Assembly (NCBI GenBank): GCA_903941095.1
Contig: CAJANN010000366.1
Coordinates: 19,258-83,257, forward strand
Length of the DNA: 64,000 nt
Direction of reading: 5' to 3'
From: an uncultured Rhodospirillaceae bacterium
Lineage (GTDB): Bacteria; Pseudomonadota; Alphaproteobacteria; Rhodospirillales; Magnetospirillaceae
The notes under the pieces are model-generated. The model saw only the letters and a list, made by a program, of their open reading frames with translations, had not been told where the DNA came from and made no database searches. Position numbers and translations under genes: made by a program. Every line of letters starts with the position of its first letter. Position 1 is the first letter of the stretch. This document shows, piece by piece, positions 49,328-59,200 of the stretch.

Positions 49328-50506
49328 TTAGAACGACAGCGACAGACCGGTCATGACGGCCCAACCTTCGTTGTGGTTGGCATCGCCAGTGTCGCCGGTG
49401 GCCTTGGTGCCTTCGTCGTCGAACTTGGCATAGCCGGCCGAAGCCAGGACGTCGACGCCAGCCGACAGGTTGTACTTGCCCGAAACCTGCCAGACTTCGA
49501 TCTTGTCCTGCAGGTTGTTGCCGGCAACGCCTTCGGCTTCCGACTGGAAGTAGGTGAAGCTGACGGCATACGGGCCCGAGGCGTAGCTGATGCCGGCGTC
49601 CCAGCCAACGACGTTGGTCAGGTTGACGTTGGAAACGCCATTGGCCAGACCGCCCTTTTCGTCACCGGTGTCGCGACGCCAGGAACCACCGACGGTGAAG
49701 CCGGCGTAGGACAGCTGGGTGCCGACCACGAACTCGGCGAAGTCGCCGGTCACGTTGGCGCCGCCGCCCGAGCCCCAGATGTAGCCGGTCGACAGCTTGA
49801 CGCCGACGCCGCCGAAGGTGTTGGCGTACAGAGCGCCGACGCCCATGACTTCGTCCGAAGTCGGCTGGTTGTAGTTGTCTTCACCCTTGTTGGCCGCAGC
49901 GCCGGCATTCGGGATGTACGAGGCGCCGAGGGTCAGACCGTAGAAGGTCGGAGCGACGTAGGTGATCTTGTCGGCGTCGTTGTCGATGCGCGGAGCGGTG
50001 CCGTTGCCACCGACGAAGCCGGAGACGGTCGACGGAGCGACGACGGCATAGCCGCCCGACAGCATGCCGCCTTCACCCCAGTTGCCAGCGGCGTCGGGGG
50101 CGTTGACGTGCAGCAGGTACACGCCGTTGTTCTCGGAACCGACGATGAACTTACCGAAGCCGCCGGCGATCCAGATGTAGGATTCGTCGATGACGTCAGG
50201 AGCCGAGGTCGAGGTCTCGGTGTGGCCGCCGGCTTCCAGCTGGATGTCGATACCGATTTCCAGGCCGTTGTCCAGCTTGGTCGAACCGCCGAAGAACACT
50301 TCGTTGTCGCCCTTGACGTCGACGTTGGCGTAGCCAGCGTTGTTGCCCAGGCCGGCTTCGAACGAGCTGTCCTGCCAGGCGCCGACGACCCACCACTTGG
50401 AGAAGCCGCCCAGGTTGAGCTTGATCTTCTCAGCGGCCGAGGCGGTGCCGGAGGTCATCAGACCGGCGGCCACCAGCGCGGTGCTGGCGATAAGAACCTT
50501 CTTCAT
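49328..50506 (-). CDS. Outer-membrane porin, paralog A
   Basis: MKKVLIASTALVAAGLMTSGTASAAEKIKLNLGGFSKWWVVGAWQDSSFEAG...AVMTGLSLSF; near-identical N-terminus to paralog B. Confidence 0.9.
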   Translation of the reverse strand: MKKVLIASTALVAAGLMTSGTASAAEKIKLNLGGFSKWWVVGAWQDSSFEAGLGNNAGYANVDVKGDNEVFFGGSTKLDNGLEIGIDIQLEAGGHTETSTSAPDVIDESYIWIAGGFGKFIVGSENNGVYLLHVNAPDAAGNWGEGGMLSGGYAVVAPSTVSGFVGGNGTAPRIDNDADKITYVAPTFYGLTLGASYIPNAGAAANKGEDNYNQPTSDEVMGVGALYANTFGGVGVKLSTGYIWGSGGGANVTGDFAEFVVGTQLSYAGFTVGGSWRRDTGDEKGGLANGVSNVNLTNVVGWDAGISYASGPYAVSFTYFQSEAEGVAGNNLQDKIEVWQVSGKYNLSAGVDVLASAGYAKFDDEGTKATGDTGDANHNEGWAVMTGLSLSF

Positions 50507-50670
50507 GTTATCTCCTCTCTTTTGGTACGGGAGTGCGAAAGCGCACCCAAATCCAAATGAACGAACGGGAATGATCCAGCCATTTCGGCGGCGGCAAGTC
50601 AAGCAAGGGGCGCGGCCTCTGTGTCGAAAGCCGCTCACTGTGGCGGATGTGCAACAGGGCGGAGAACGGG

Positions 50671-51357
50671 ATGATCCGGATTTTCATCGGCTACGACCCG
50701 CGCGAGGCGGTGGCCTTCAACGTCCTGCAGCATTCGATCCTGCGGCGGGCCGGCGGGCCGGTGGCCATTGTTCCGCTGGCGCTGTCGCAGCTGGGCGGCC
50801 TGATGTGGCGCGAGCGCAACCCGCTGCAATCGACCGACTTTTCCTTTTCGCGGTTCCTCACCCCCTTCCTGTCCGGCTTCGAGGGCTGGTCGCTGTTCAT
50901 CGATTGCGACATGCTGGTGCTGGACGACGTCGCCAGGCTGTGGGACCTGCGCGACGACCGCGCGGCCGTGCAGGTGGTCAAGCACGACCACCGGCCGGTC
51001 GAGGACACCAAGTTCCTGGGCGCCGTCCAGACCCGCTATGAAAAGAAGAACTGGTCCAGCGTCATGCTGTTCAACAATGCCCGCTGCCGGGCGCTGACCC
51101 CGGAAGCCGTCAACACCGCCAGCGGGCTGGAACTGCATCAGTTCAAATGGCTGGAAGACGAATCCCTGATCGGCGAACTGCCGCGCCGCTGGGGCCATCT
51201 GGTGGATTACGATCCGCCGGCACCGGCCCGGGATCTGTCGCTGCTGCACTACACCATCGGCGGCCCCTATTTCGACGATTACCGCGATTGCGGCTATGCC
51301 GACCTGTGGTTCGCCGAACGCGACGCGATGCTGGCCTGCGCCCGGCCGACGAAATGA
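50671..51357 (+). CDS. Glycosyltransferase-like protein (GT-A fold)
   Basis: MIRIFIGYDPREAVAFNVLQHSI...GWSLFIDCDMLVLDDVARLWDLRDD (DxD). Confidence 0.78.
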   Translation: MIRIFIGYDPREAVAFNVLQHSILRRAGGPVAIVPLALSQLGGLMWRERNPLQSTDFSFSRFLTPFLSGFEGWSLFIDCDMLVLDDVARLWDLRDDRAAVQVVKHDHRPVEDTKFLGAVQTRYEKKNWSSVMLFNNARCRALTPEAVNTASGLELHQFKWLEDESLIGELPRRWGHLVDYDPPAPARDLSLLHYTIGGPYFDDYRDCGYADLWFAERDAMLACARPTK

Positions 51358-51471
51358 AACTTGCCGGCCGGCGGTCCGGCGGTGCATTCTCTGCCCCGGA
51401 CCGTCCGGCGGACTTGCCGGCCGGGCCCGTGGTTTCGGGTCGTGTCGACCGGGTACAAGGGTGAGCAGGCG

Positions 51472-52002
51472 ATGAGCAGCGTGTGGGCAAAAGGTCTGGC
51501 CGTGATGGTCCTGGTGCTTTCGGTCGCCGGCTTGGGCGCCTGTGAAGGCGGCAAGGCGGTTTACCCGACCAAGGATCGCGGCGCCAGCGCGCCCCGCATG
51601 GGCGACGAGAAGCGCGAGACGGTGTTCGGGTCCGAAGGCCTGTTCGGCGACAAGAAGAAGGGCCAGGGCTCGGGCGAGGGCATCGGCGTCAACTCGTTCC
51701 TGTGGCGGGCCTCGCTGGATACGCTGGGCTTCATGCCCATCGCCACCGCCGATCCGTTCGGCGGCACCATCATCACCGACTGGTACCAGTTGCCGGAAGC
51801 GCCCAACGAGCGGTTCAAGATCAACGTCTTCATCCTGGACCGGGCGCTGCGCGCCGATGGCGTCAAGGTCTCGGTGTTCAAGCAGGCGCGCGACGGCGCC
51901 GGCCAGTGGGCCGACGTCAAGATCGATCCCAAGATGGCCGGCGAGATGGAAAATTCCATCCTGACCCGCGCCCGCCAGCTGCGCATCGTTTCCACCGAAT
52001 AG
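51472..52002 (+). CDS. DUF3576 family lipoprotein
   Basis: Lipobox-like AGLGAC; NSFLWRASLDTLGFMPIATADPFGGTIITDWYQLPEAPNERFKINVFILDRALRADGVKVSVF. Confidence 0.85.
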   Translation: MSSVWAKGLAVMVLVLSVAGLGACEGGKAVYPTKDRGASAPRMGDEKRETVFGSEGLFGDKKKGQGSGEGIGVNSFLWRASLDTLGFMPIATADPFGGTIITDWYQLPEAPNERFKINVFILDRALRADGVKVSVFKQARDGAGQWADVKIDPKMAGEMENSILTRARQLRIVSTE

Positions 52003-52065
52003 GGCGGGGCGTCTTTTCCCGCCGCTTCTTCCTTCCATCTCTCCAGACAGTCAGGGCCGGACGCC

Positions 52066-54624
52066 ATGTCGCGCACCGACGAACGCTACAACGTCAAGGA
52101 AACCGAGGCCAAGTGGCAGCGCCTGTGGGACGAGCGCAAGACCTTTGCCGCCGTCCCCGATCCCAGCCGCCCGAAATATTTCGTGCTGGAGATGTTTCCC
52201 TATCCGTCGGGCCGCATCCATATGGGCCATGTGCGCAACTACACCCTGGGCGACGTGGTGGCGCGCACCAAGCGGGCCAAGGGCTTCAACGTGCTGCACC
52301 CGATGGGATGGGATGCCTTCGGCCTGCCGGCGGAAAACGCCGCCATCGAGCGCGGCGTCCACCCGGCCAAGTGGACGCGGGAAAATGTCGCCGCCATGCG
52401 CGAGCAGCTGAAAAGCATGGGCCTGTCCTATGACTGGTCGCGCGAGCTGGCCACCTGCGAGCCGGATTATTATCGCCACGAACAAAGGATGTTCCTGGAT
52501 TTCCTGAAGGCCGGTCTGGTCTACCGCAAGGAATCCTGGGTCAACTGGGACCCGGTGGAAAACACCGTGCTGGCCAACGAACAGGTCATCGACGGCCGCG
52601 GCTGGCGCTCCGGCGCCCTGGTGGAAAAGCGGCTGCTGTCGCAATGGTTCCTGAAGATCACCGCCTTCGCCGACGATCTGCTGGACTCGCTGAAGGGGCT
52701 GGACCGCTGGCCCGAGCGGGTGCGCATCATGCAGGAAAACTGGATCGGCCGGTCCGAGGGCGCCCGCCTGACCTGGGAGCTCGACGGCCGCTCCGACCGG
52801 CTGGAGATCTTCACCACCCGCCCCGACACCCTGTTCGGCGCCGCCTTCCTGGCCATTTCCCCCAATCATCCGCTGGCCGCCGAACTGGCCGCCGGCAATG
52901 CCGGACTGGCCGGGTTCGTCGCCGAATGCAACCGCATGGGCACCTCGGAAGCGGTGCTGGAGACCGCCGAGAAAAGGGGCTTCGACACTGGCCTCAAGGC
53001 CCGCCATCCCTTCGTGCCGGGCTGGACGCTGCCGGTCTACGTCGCCAATTTCGTGCTGATGGAATACGGTTCGGGGGCCATTTTCGGCTGTCCGGCCCAT
53101 GACCAGCGCGACCTGGATTTCGCCCGCAAATACGGCCTGCCGGTCAAGCCGGTGGTGCTGCCGCCCGGCGAGGAAGCCGCCGCCTTCCAGATCGCGGCCG
53201 AGGCCTATGCCGGCGACGGCATCCTGATCAATTCCCAGTTCCTCGACGGCCTGCCGGTCGAGGCCGCCAAGGCCGCCGCCATCGCCCGCATCGAAACGCA
53301 GGGACTGGGGGCGCGCACCGTCAACTGGCGCCTGCGCGACTGGGGCGTGTCGCGCCAGCGTTATTGGGGCTGCCCGATCCCCATCATCCATTGCGACAGC
53401 TGCGGCGCCGTGCCGGTGCCGGCCGACCAGCTGCCGGTGCGCCTGCCCGAGGATGTCGGCTTCGACAAGCCCGGCAACCCGCTGGACCACCATCCGACCT
53501 GGAAGCATGTCGCCTGCCCCGCCTGCGGCCGGCCGGCCCGGCGCGAGACCGACACTTTCGACACCTTCTTCGAATCCTCGTGGTATTTCGCCCGGTTCGC
53601 CTCGCCCGACCGCGACGACGTGCCCTTCGACCGCGCCAGCGCCGATTACTGGCTGCCGGTCGACCAGTATATCGGCGGCATCGAACATGCGGTGCTGCAC
53701 CTGCTTTATTCCCGCTTCTTCACCCGCGCCATGAAGGAATGCGGGCTGCTGGGGGTGAAGGAACCCTTCGACGGCCTGCTGACCCAGGGCATGGTCTGCC
53801 ACGAGACCTACAAGGATCAGGCCGGGCAGTGGCTGTATCCGGACGAGGTGGTCAAGGCCGACGGCGGGCTGCGCCATGCCTCGACCGGCCAGACGGTCGA
53901 TCTGGGCCGCTCCGAGAAGATGTCGAAATCCAAGCGCAACGTCGTCGACCCCGCCCATATCATCGGGACCTACGGCGCCGACACCGCCCGGCTGTTCATG
54001 CTGTCGGACAGCCCGCCCGAGCGCGACCTGGAATGGACCGAAGCCGGCATCGACGGCGCCTGGCGCTATGTCAACCGCCTGTGGCGGCTGGTGGTCGGCG
54101 CGGTGGAAAGCCTGCCGCCGCCCGGCGCTCCGATGCCCGAACCGGACGAAGCGGCCGGCAAACTGCGCCGCCAGATCCACAGGACCATCGCCGCCGTCTC
54201 CGAGGATTTGGACCGCTTCCATTTCAACAAGGCGGTGGCCCGCATCCGCGAGCTGACCAATGCCCTGGGCGACGGGGCCTCGGGCTGGGTCCTGCGCGAG
54301 GGGCTGGAGACGGTGGTGCTGCTGATGGCGCCGATGATGCCGCATCTGGCCGAGGAATTGTGGGCCGAGCTGGGCCACGCCACCCTGGTGTCCGACACGC
54401 CGTGGCCGGCGGCGGACGCCGCCTTGCTGGTGGAAGACAGCGTCACCGTCGCCGTGCAGGTCAACGGCAAGCTGCGCGCGACCATCCAGCTGCCCAAGGA
54501 TGCCGATGCCGGACTGGCCGAACAGACGGCCCTTGCGCAGGAGGCGGTGATCGCGGCAATGTCGGGGAAACCCGCCCGCAAGGTGGTGGTGGTGCCGAAC
54601 CGGATCGTCAATGTGGTGGTCTAG
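52066..54624 (+). CDS. leuS: Leucyl-tRNA synthetase
   Basis: [69 protein letters not shown]. Confidence 0.98.
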   Translation: MSRTDERYNVKETEAKWQRLWDERKTFAAVPDPSRPKYFVLEMFPYPSGRIHMGHVRNYTLGDVVARTKRAKGFNVLHPMGWDAFGLPAENAAIERGVHPAKWTRENVAAMREQLKSMGLSYDWSRELATCEPDYYRHEQRMFLDFLKAGLVYRKESWVNWDPVENTVLANEQVIDGRGWRSGALVEKRLLSQWFLKITAFADDLLDSLKGLDRWPERVRIMQENWIGRSEGARLTWELDGRSDRLEIFTTRPDTLFGAAFLAISPNHPLAAELAAGNAGLAGFVAECNRMGTSEAVLETAEKRGFDTGLKARHPFVPGWTLPVYVANFVLMEYGSGAIFGCPAHDQRDLDFARKYGLPVKPVVLPPGEEAAAFQIAAEAYAGDGILINSQFLDGLPVEAAKAAAIARIETQGLGARTVNWRLRDWGVSRQRYWGCPIPIIHCDSCGAVPVPADQLPVRLPEDVGFDKPGNPLDHHPTWKHVACPACGRPARRETDTFDTFFESSWYFARFASPDRDDVPFDRASADYWLPVDQYIGGIEHAVLHLLYSRFFTRAMKECGLLGVKEPFDGLLTQGMVCHETYKDQAGQWLYPDEVVKADGGLRHASTGQTVDLGRSEKMSKSKRNVVDPAHIIGTYGADTARLFMLSDSPPERDLEWTEAGIDGAWRYVNRLWRLVVGAVESLPPPGAPMPEPDEAAGKLRRQIHRTIAAVSEDLDRFHFNKAVARIRELTNALGDGASGWVLREGLETVVLLMAPMMPHLAEELWAELGHATLVSDTPWPAADAALLVEDSVTVAVQVNGKLRATIQLPKDADAGLAEQTALAQEAVIAAMSGKPARKVVVVPNRIVNVVV

Positions 54625-55147
54625 AGCCCTTCTGGTGGTGATGCTGGCGATGCTGGGCCCGGCGGGCTGCGGCTTCCGCCCGCTTTACGGCGAGCGGCCG
54701 GCCGGTGCCGACCATGCCGGCGCCGAGCTGGGAATGATCCGGGTGCTCGAAATCAACGATCGCGCCGGCCAGGTTCTGCGCAACGGCCTGGTGCAGCGCC
54801 TGTCGCCGCGCGGCGAGATGGCCAAGCCCGCCTATACCCTGACGGTCAAGGTGAACAGCAGCAATTCCGGCGTCGCCCAGAGCGTGGACGGCAGCGCGAC
54901 GCTGGGCAGCATGACGACTTTGGCGTCGTTTGCCCTGATGGACATCGAGAAGGGCACGGCCCTGTTCTCGGGGACGTCCCGCAGCATCACCAACTTCCGC
55001 TATTACGGTCCCCGCTATGGCTCCGTCGCCGTCGAACGCGACGCCGAGGAACGGGCCCTGACCGAGATCGCCGACGACATCCGCAATCAGGTGGCCGCCT
55101 ATTTCGCCAGCCGCGGGGCGGGCTTCAAGCCGCTTATCGGGCAGTGA
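54611..55147 (+). CDS. lptE: LPS-assembly lipoprotein LptE
   Basis: [16 protein letters not shown] lipobox; position between leuS and holA is typical. Confidence 0.9.
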   Translation: MWWSRALLVVMLAMLGPAGCGFRPLYGERPAGADHAGAELGMIRVLEINDRAGQVLRNGLVQRLSPRGEMAKPAYTLTVKVNSSNSGVAQSVDGSATLGSMTTLASFALMDIEKGTALFSGTSRSITNFRYYGPRYGSVAVERDAEERALTEIADDIRNQVAAYFASRGAGFKPLIGQ

Positions 55148-56169
55148 AGCTTTCGGGGGCCAAGATCGAGGCCTTCCTGAAGGCCCCCGATCCCCGACAG
55201 CGGGTGATTCTGGTCTATGGCCCCGACAGCGGACTGGTGCGCGAGCGGGTGGAGCGGCTGGCCCGCACCGTCCTGGCCGACCTGAAGGATCCGTTCCGCG
55301 TTGCCGATCTGACCCCGGCGGCCTTGAAGGACGACCCGGCCCGCCTGGCCGACGAGTGCGCCGCCCTGGCCCTGACCGGCGGCCGCCGGGTGGTGCTGGT
55401 GCGCGATGCCGGCGATGCCCTGTCCTCGCTGTTCCAGGGCTTCCTGACCGATCCCAGGGGGGATGCCCTGGTGGTGGCCGAGGGCGGGGACCTGGGGCCG
55501 CGCTCGTCCCTGCGCAAGCTGTTCGAGGGGGCCGACAATGCGGTGGCCCTGCCCTGCTACGGCGACGAAGGCGGCAGCCTGCATCAGGTCATCGTCGACG
55601 AGCTGAAAAGCCACGGCCTGACCCCCGAACCCGACGCCCTGGCCCATCTGATGGACCATCTGGGCGGCGACCGCCGCCTGACCCGGGCCGAATTGCAGAA
55701 GCTGGCGCTGTATATGGGCGCCCCCGGGCGGGTCCGGCTGGAGGATGCCGCCGCCTGCGTCGGCGACACCGCCGCCCTGTCCCTGGACGATCTGGCCATG
55801 TCGGCGGCCGAAGGCGACCATGCCACCGCCCAGCGCGTCCTGGACCGCCTGTTCCGCGAGGGCGGCAACCCGGTGACGGTGCTGCGTTCGCTGGCCCGCC
55901 ATTTCCAGCGGCTGCATCTGGCCGCCGGGCTGGTGGCCCAGGGCAAATCCGTCGATCAGGCGCTGTCGGCCCTGAAACCGCCGGTGATCTTCAAGATGGC
56001 CGACCGGGTCCGCCGCCAGATCGGCCGCTGGCCGGTCGAGCGGGTCGGACGGGCTCTGGAGCTGCTGATCGAGGCCGAAGCCGATTGCAAAAGCACCGGC
56101 ATGCCGGCCGAGGAACTGTGCTCGCGCGCCGTCATGCAGCTGGCCCGCGCCGCCGGCCGCCCGAAATAG
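55144..56169 (+). CDS. holA: DNA polymerase III delta subunit
   Basis: [44 protein letters not shown]...; GTG start overlapping lptE stop. Confidence 0.93.
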   Translation: MKLSGAKIEAFLKAPDPRQRVILVYGPDSGLVRERVERLARTVLADLKDPFRVADLTPAALKDDPARLADECAALALTGGRRVVLVRDAGDALSSLFQGFLTDPRGDALVVAEGGDLGPRSSLRKLFEGADNAVALPCYGDEGGSLHQVIVDELKSHGLTPEPDALAHLMDHLGGDRRLTRAELQKLALYMGAPGRVRLEDAAACVGDTAALSLDDLAMSAAEGDHATAQRVLDRLFREGGNPVTVLRSLARHFQRLHLAAGLVAQGKSVDQALSALKPPVIFKMADRVRRQIGRWPVERVGRALELLIEAEADCKSTGMPAEELCSRAVMQLARAAGRPK

Positions 56170-56241
56170 GCCGCCCGCTTCCGCCGCCCTGTTGCATTGG
56201 CCGTCGGAACGCCACCTAATGGAAGGGGGAACCGCAGGGGG

Positions 56242-59200
56242 ATGGAAGGGGGAACCGAGGGGGGCACGACATTGAACAGCAGCGATCTCCACCGTTCGGA
56301 TCTGGCCGAGGACGTCGCCGCCCAGGCCCGCGGCCGGTTGACCGCGGAGCGGGCGGCGATGGTGCCGCCGCTGGCCGCGGCCTTCCTGGCCGGCTTGCCG
56401 GCGGATGCCGCCGCCGAGACCGATGCCGCCCGGCTGTTCGCCGTCATCGTCGGCCTGCTGGACCACATGGAACGGCGGATGCCGGGGACGGCGCCGGTCC
56501 GGGTCTTCGATCCCGACCCCGCGCAGCACGGCTGGGCATCGCCGCACACCGCCATCGAGATCGTCAATGACGACATGCCCTTCCTGGTGGATTCGGTGGC
56601 GATGGAACTGGCCCGGCAGGGGATCGCCATCCATCTGCTGGTGCATCCGGTCCTGACGGCCGGCCGCGACGGCGGCGGCCGGCTGCAGCGGCTGGAACCG
56701 CTGGCCGCCGGACAGGCCGAATCGGTGATGCATGTCCTGATCGATCGCCAGGAAGCCGGGCGGCACGCGCCGCTGGGCGAGCGGCTGGCCGCCGTGCTGG
56801 CCGACGTCCGCGCAGCGGTGGCCGACTGGCAGCCGATGCGCGCCGCCATCCGGGAGATCGCCGCAGAAGCCGCCCGGACCGGACCGGCCGGAGAGGAAAC
56901 GGACGAGACGGTGGCCTTTCTCGACTGGCTGCACGACGACCATTTCAGCTTCCTGGGCTACCGCCGGTTCTCTTTCGGCGGCAGCGACGGCTGTCCGGCC
57001 GTGACGGTCGAGGGCGACGCCGGGCTGGGGATCTTGCGCGACGCCGAAATGACGGTGTTCGACGATGCCGTGCCCCTGGCGGCCATGCCGGCGGAAATCC
57101 GGGCGTTCCTGGCCTCGCCGGGGCTGCTGATGGTGACCAAGTCGACCCGCCACGCCACCGTGCACCGGCCGGTGCACATGGACGTCGTCGGCGTCAAGCG
57201 CCTGGACCCGTCGGGCCGCGTCGTCGGCCTGCATGCCTTTCTGGGGCTGTTCACCTCGGCGGCCTATACCCGCGATCCGTCGTCGATTCCGCTGTTGCGC
57301 CGGCGGGTCGCCCGGGTCCGCCACCGCGCCGGCTTCACCCCGTTCGGCCACGACGCCAAGGCGCTGAACAATATCCTGGAAACCTATCCCCGCGACGAGC
57401 TGTTCCAGATCGGCGAGGATCGCCTGTACCATATCGCGCTGGGCATCCTGCATCTGCAGGACCGGCCACGGGTGGCGCTGTTCGTGCGCCCCGACGATTT
57501 CGGCCGCTTCGTCTCGTGTCTGGTGTTCCTGCCGCGCGACCGCTACGACACCCCGTTGCGGCTGGCGGTGACGCGGATTCTCGAACAGAGCTATGGCGGT
57601 ACCCTCGACGCTTACTACACCCAGGTCGCCGATGGGCCGCTGGCCCGGCTGCACGTGGTCGTCCGCACCCGCCCCGGCCAGGTGCCGGCGGTGGACGAGG
57701 ACGATCTGCAGCGCCGTCTGGCCGATGCCGCCCGCTCGTGGAGCGACCAGTTGCAGGACGTCCTGGTCCAGACGCATGGCGAGGCCCGGGGGCTGAAGCT
57801 GGCCCGCCGCTGGCGCGAGGCCTTCGCCTCGTCCTACCGCGAGCGTCATCCGGCCCTGGCCGCCCTTGGCGACATCGACCGGCTGGAAGCGGTGCTGGCC
57901 GGGGCCGACATCGGTCTCAGCCTGTACCGCCCGGTCGGGGCCGGCGGCCACGAGGCCCGGCTCAAGCTGCTGCGCCAGGGCCAGACGGTGGCGCTGTCGG
58001 ACATTCTGCCGATCCTTGAGGCGATGGGGCTGCGGGTCATCGCCGAACTGCCCCACGAGATCCGTGCCGCCGACCAGATACAGCCGGTGTGGATTCACGA
58101 TTTCCAGCTGGAATCCGCCGTCGGCGGCCCCATCGACCTGTCCGGACGCGGTCCCGCCTTCGAGGACGCCCTGGTCCGGGTCTGGCGCGGCGAGGCGGAA
58201 AGCGACGGGTTCAACCGGCTGGTCCTGGCCGCCGGCCTGTCCTGGCGTCAGGTGGCGATCCTGCGGGCCTATGCGAAATATCTCCGCCAGGCCGGCTATT
58301 CGCTGTCGCAGGCCAGCATCGAACGGGCGCTGGGCGCCAATCCCCGGCAGGCCGCCGCCCTGGTGGCGCTGTTCGAGGCCCGCTTCGATCCCGGCCGGCC
58401 CGGGGGAACGGCCGACATCGCCGAAGCCCGGGTGGCCGCCCTGCTGGATCAGGTGGACAGCGCCGACGACGACCGCATCCTGCGCCGCTTCCTCAACCTG
58501 ATCCGTTCGACGCTGCGGACCAATTATTTCCTGGACCGGCCTTACCTGTCGTTCAAGCTGGACAGCCGCGCCGTCGACGACCTGCCGGCGCCCCGGCCCC
58601 GGGTGGAAATCTGGGTCTGCAGCCCCGCCGTCGAGGCGGTGCATCTGCGCGGCGGCGGCGTCGCCCGCGGCGGCATCCGCTGGTCCGACCGCCGCGACGA
58701 TTTCCGCACCGAGATCCTGGGCCTGATGAAGGCGCAGATGGTCAAGAACGCGGTGATCGTGCCGGTGGGGGCCAAGGGCGGCTTCGTGGTCAAGCGGCCC
58801 CCGGCCGAAGGCGGCCGCGAGGCCCAGCAGGCCGAGGCCATCGCCTGCTACCGCGCCATGATCGGCGGGATGCTGGACATCACCGATACCCTGAAGGGGG
58901 GGGCGGTGGTGCCTCCCGACCGGGTGGTGCGCCATGACGGCGACGATCCCTATCTGGTGGTCGCCGCCGACAAGGGCACCGCCGCCTTTTCCGACATCGC
59001 CAACGCCATCTCGCTGGAACGGGGCTTCTGGCTGGGCGACGCCTTCGCCAGCGGCGGCTCGAAGGGGTATGACCACAAGGCGATGGGCATCACCGCCCGC
59101 GGCGCCTGGGAAGCGGTGAAGCGCCATTTCCGCGAGGCCGGACTGGATGGCCAGACCCGGGATTTCACCTGCATCGGGGTCGGCGACATGTCGGGCGACG

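Noticed and set aside
52051-54378. 775-aa minus-strand ORF
   Set aside because: Antisense to leuS; low-complexity shadow ORF.
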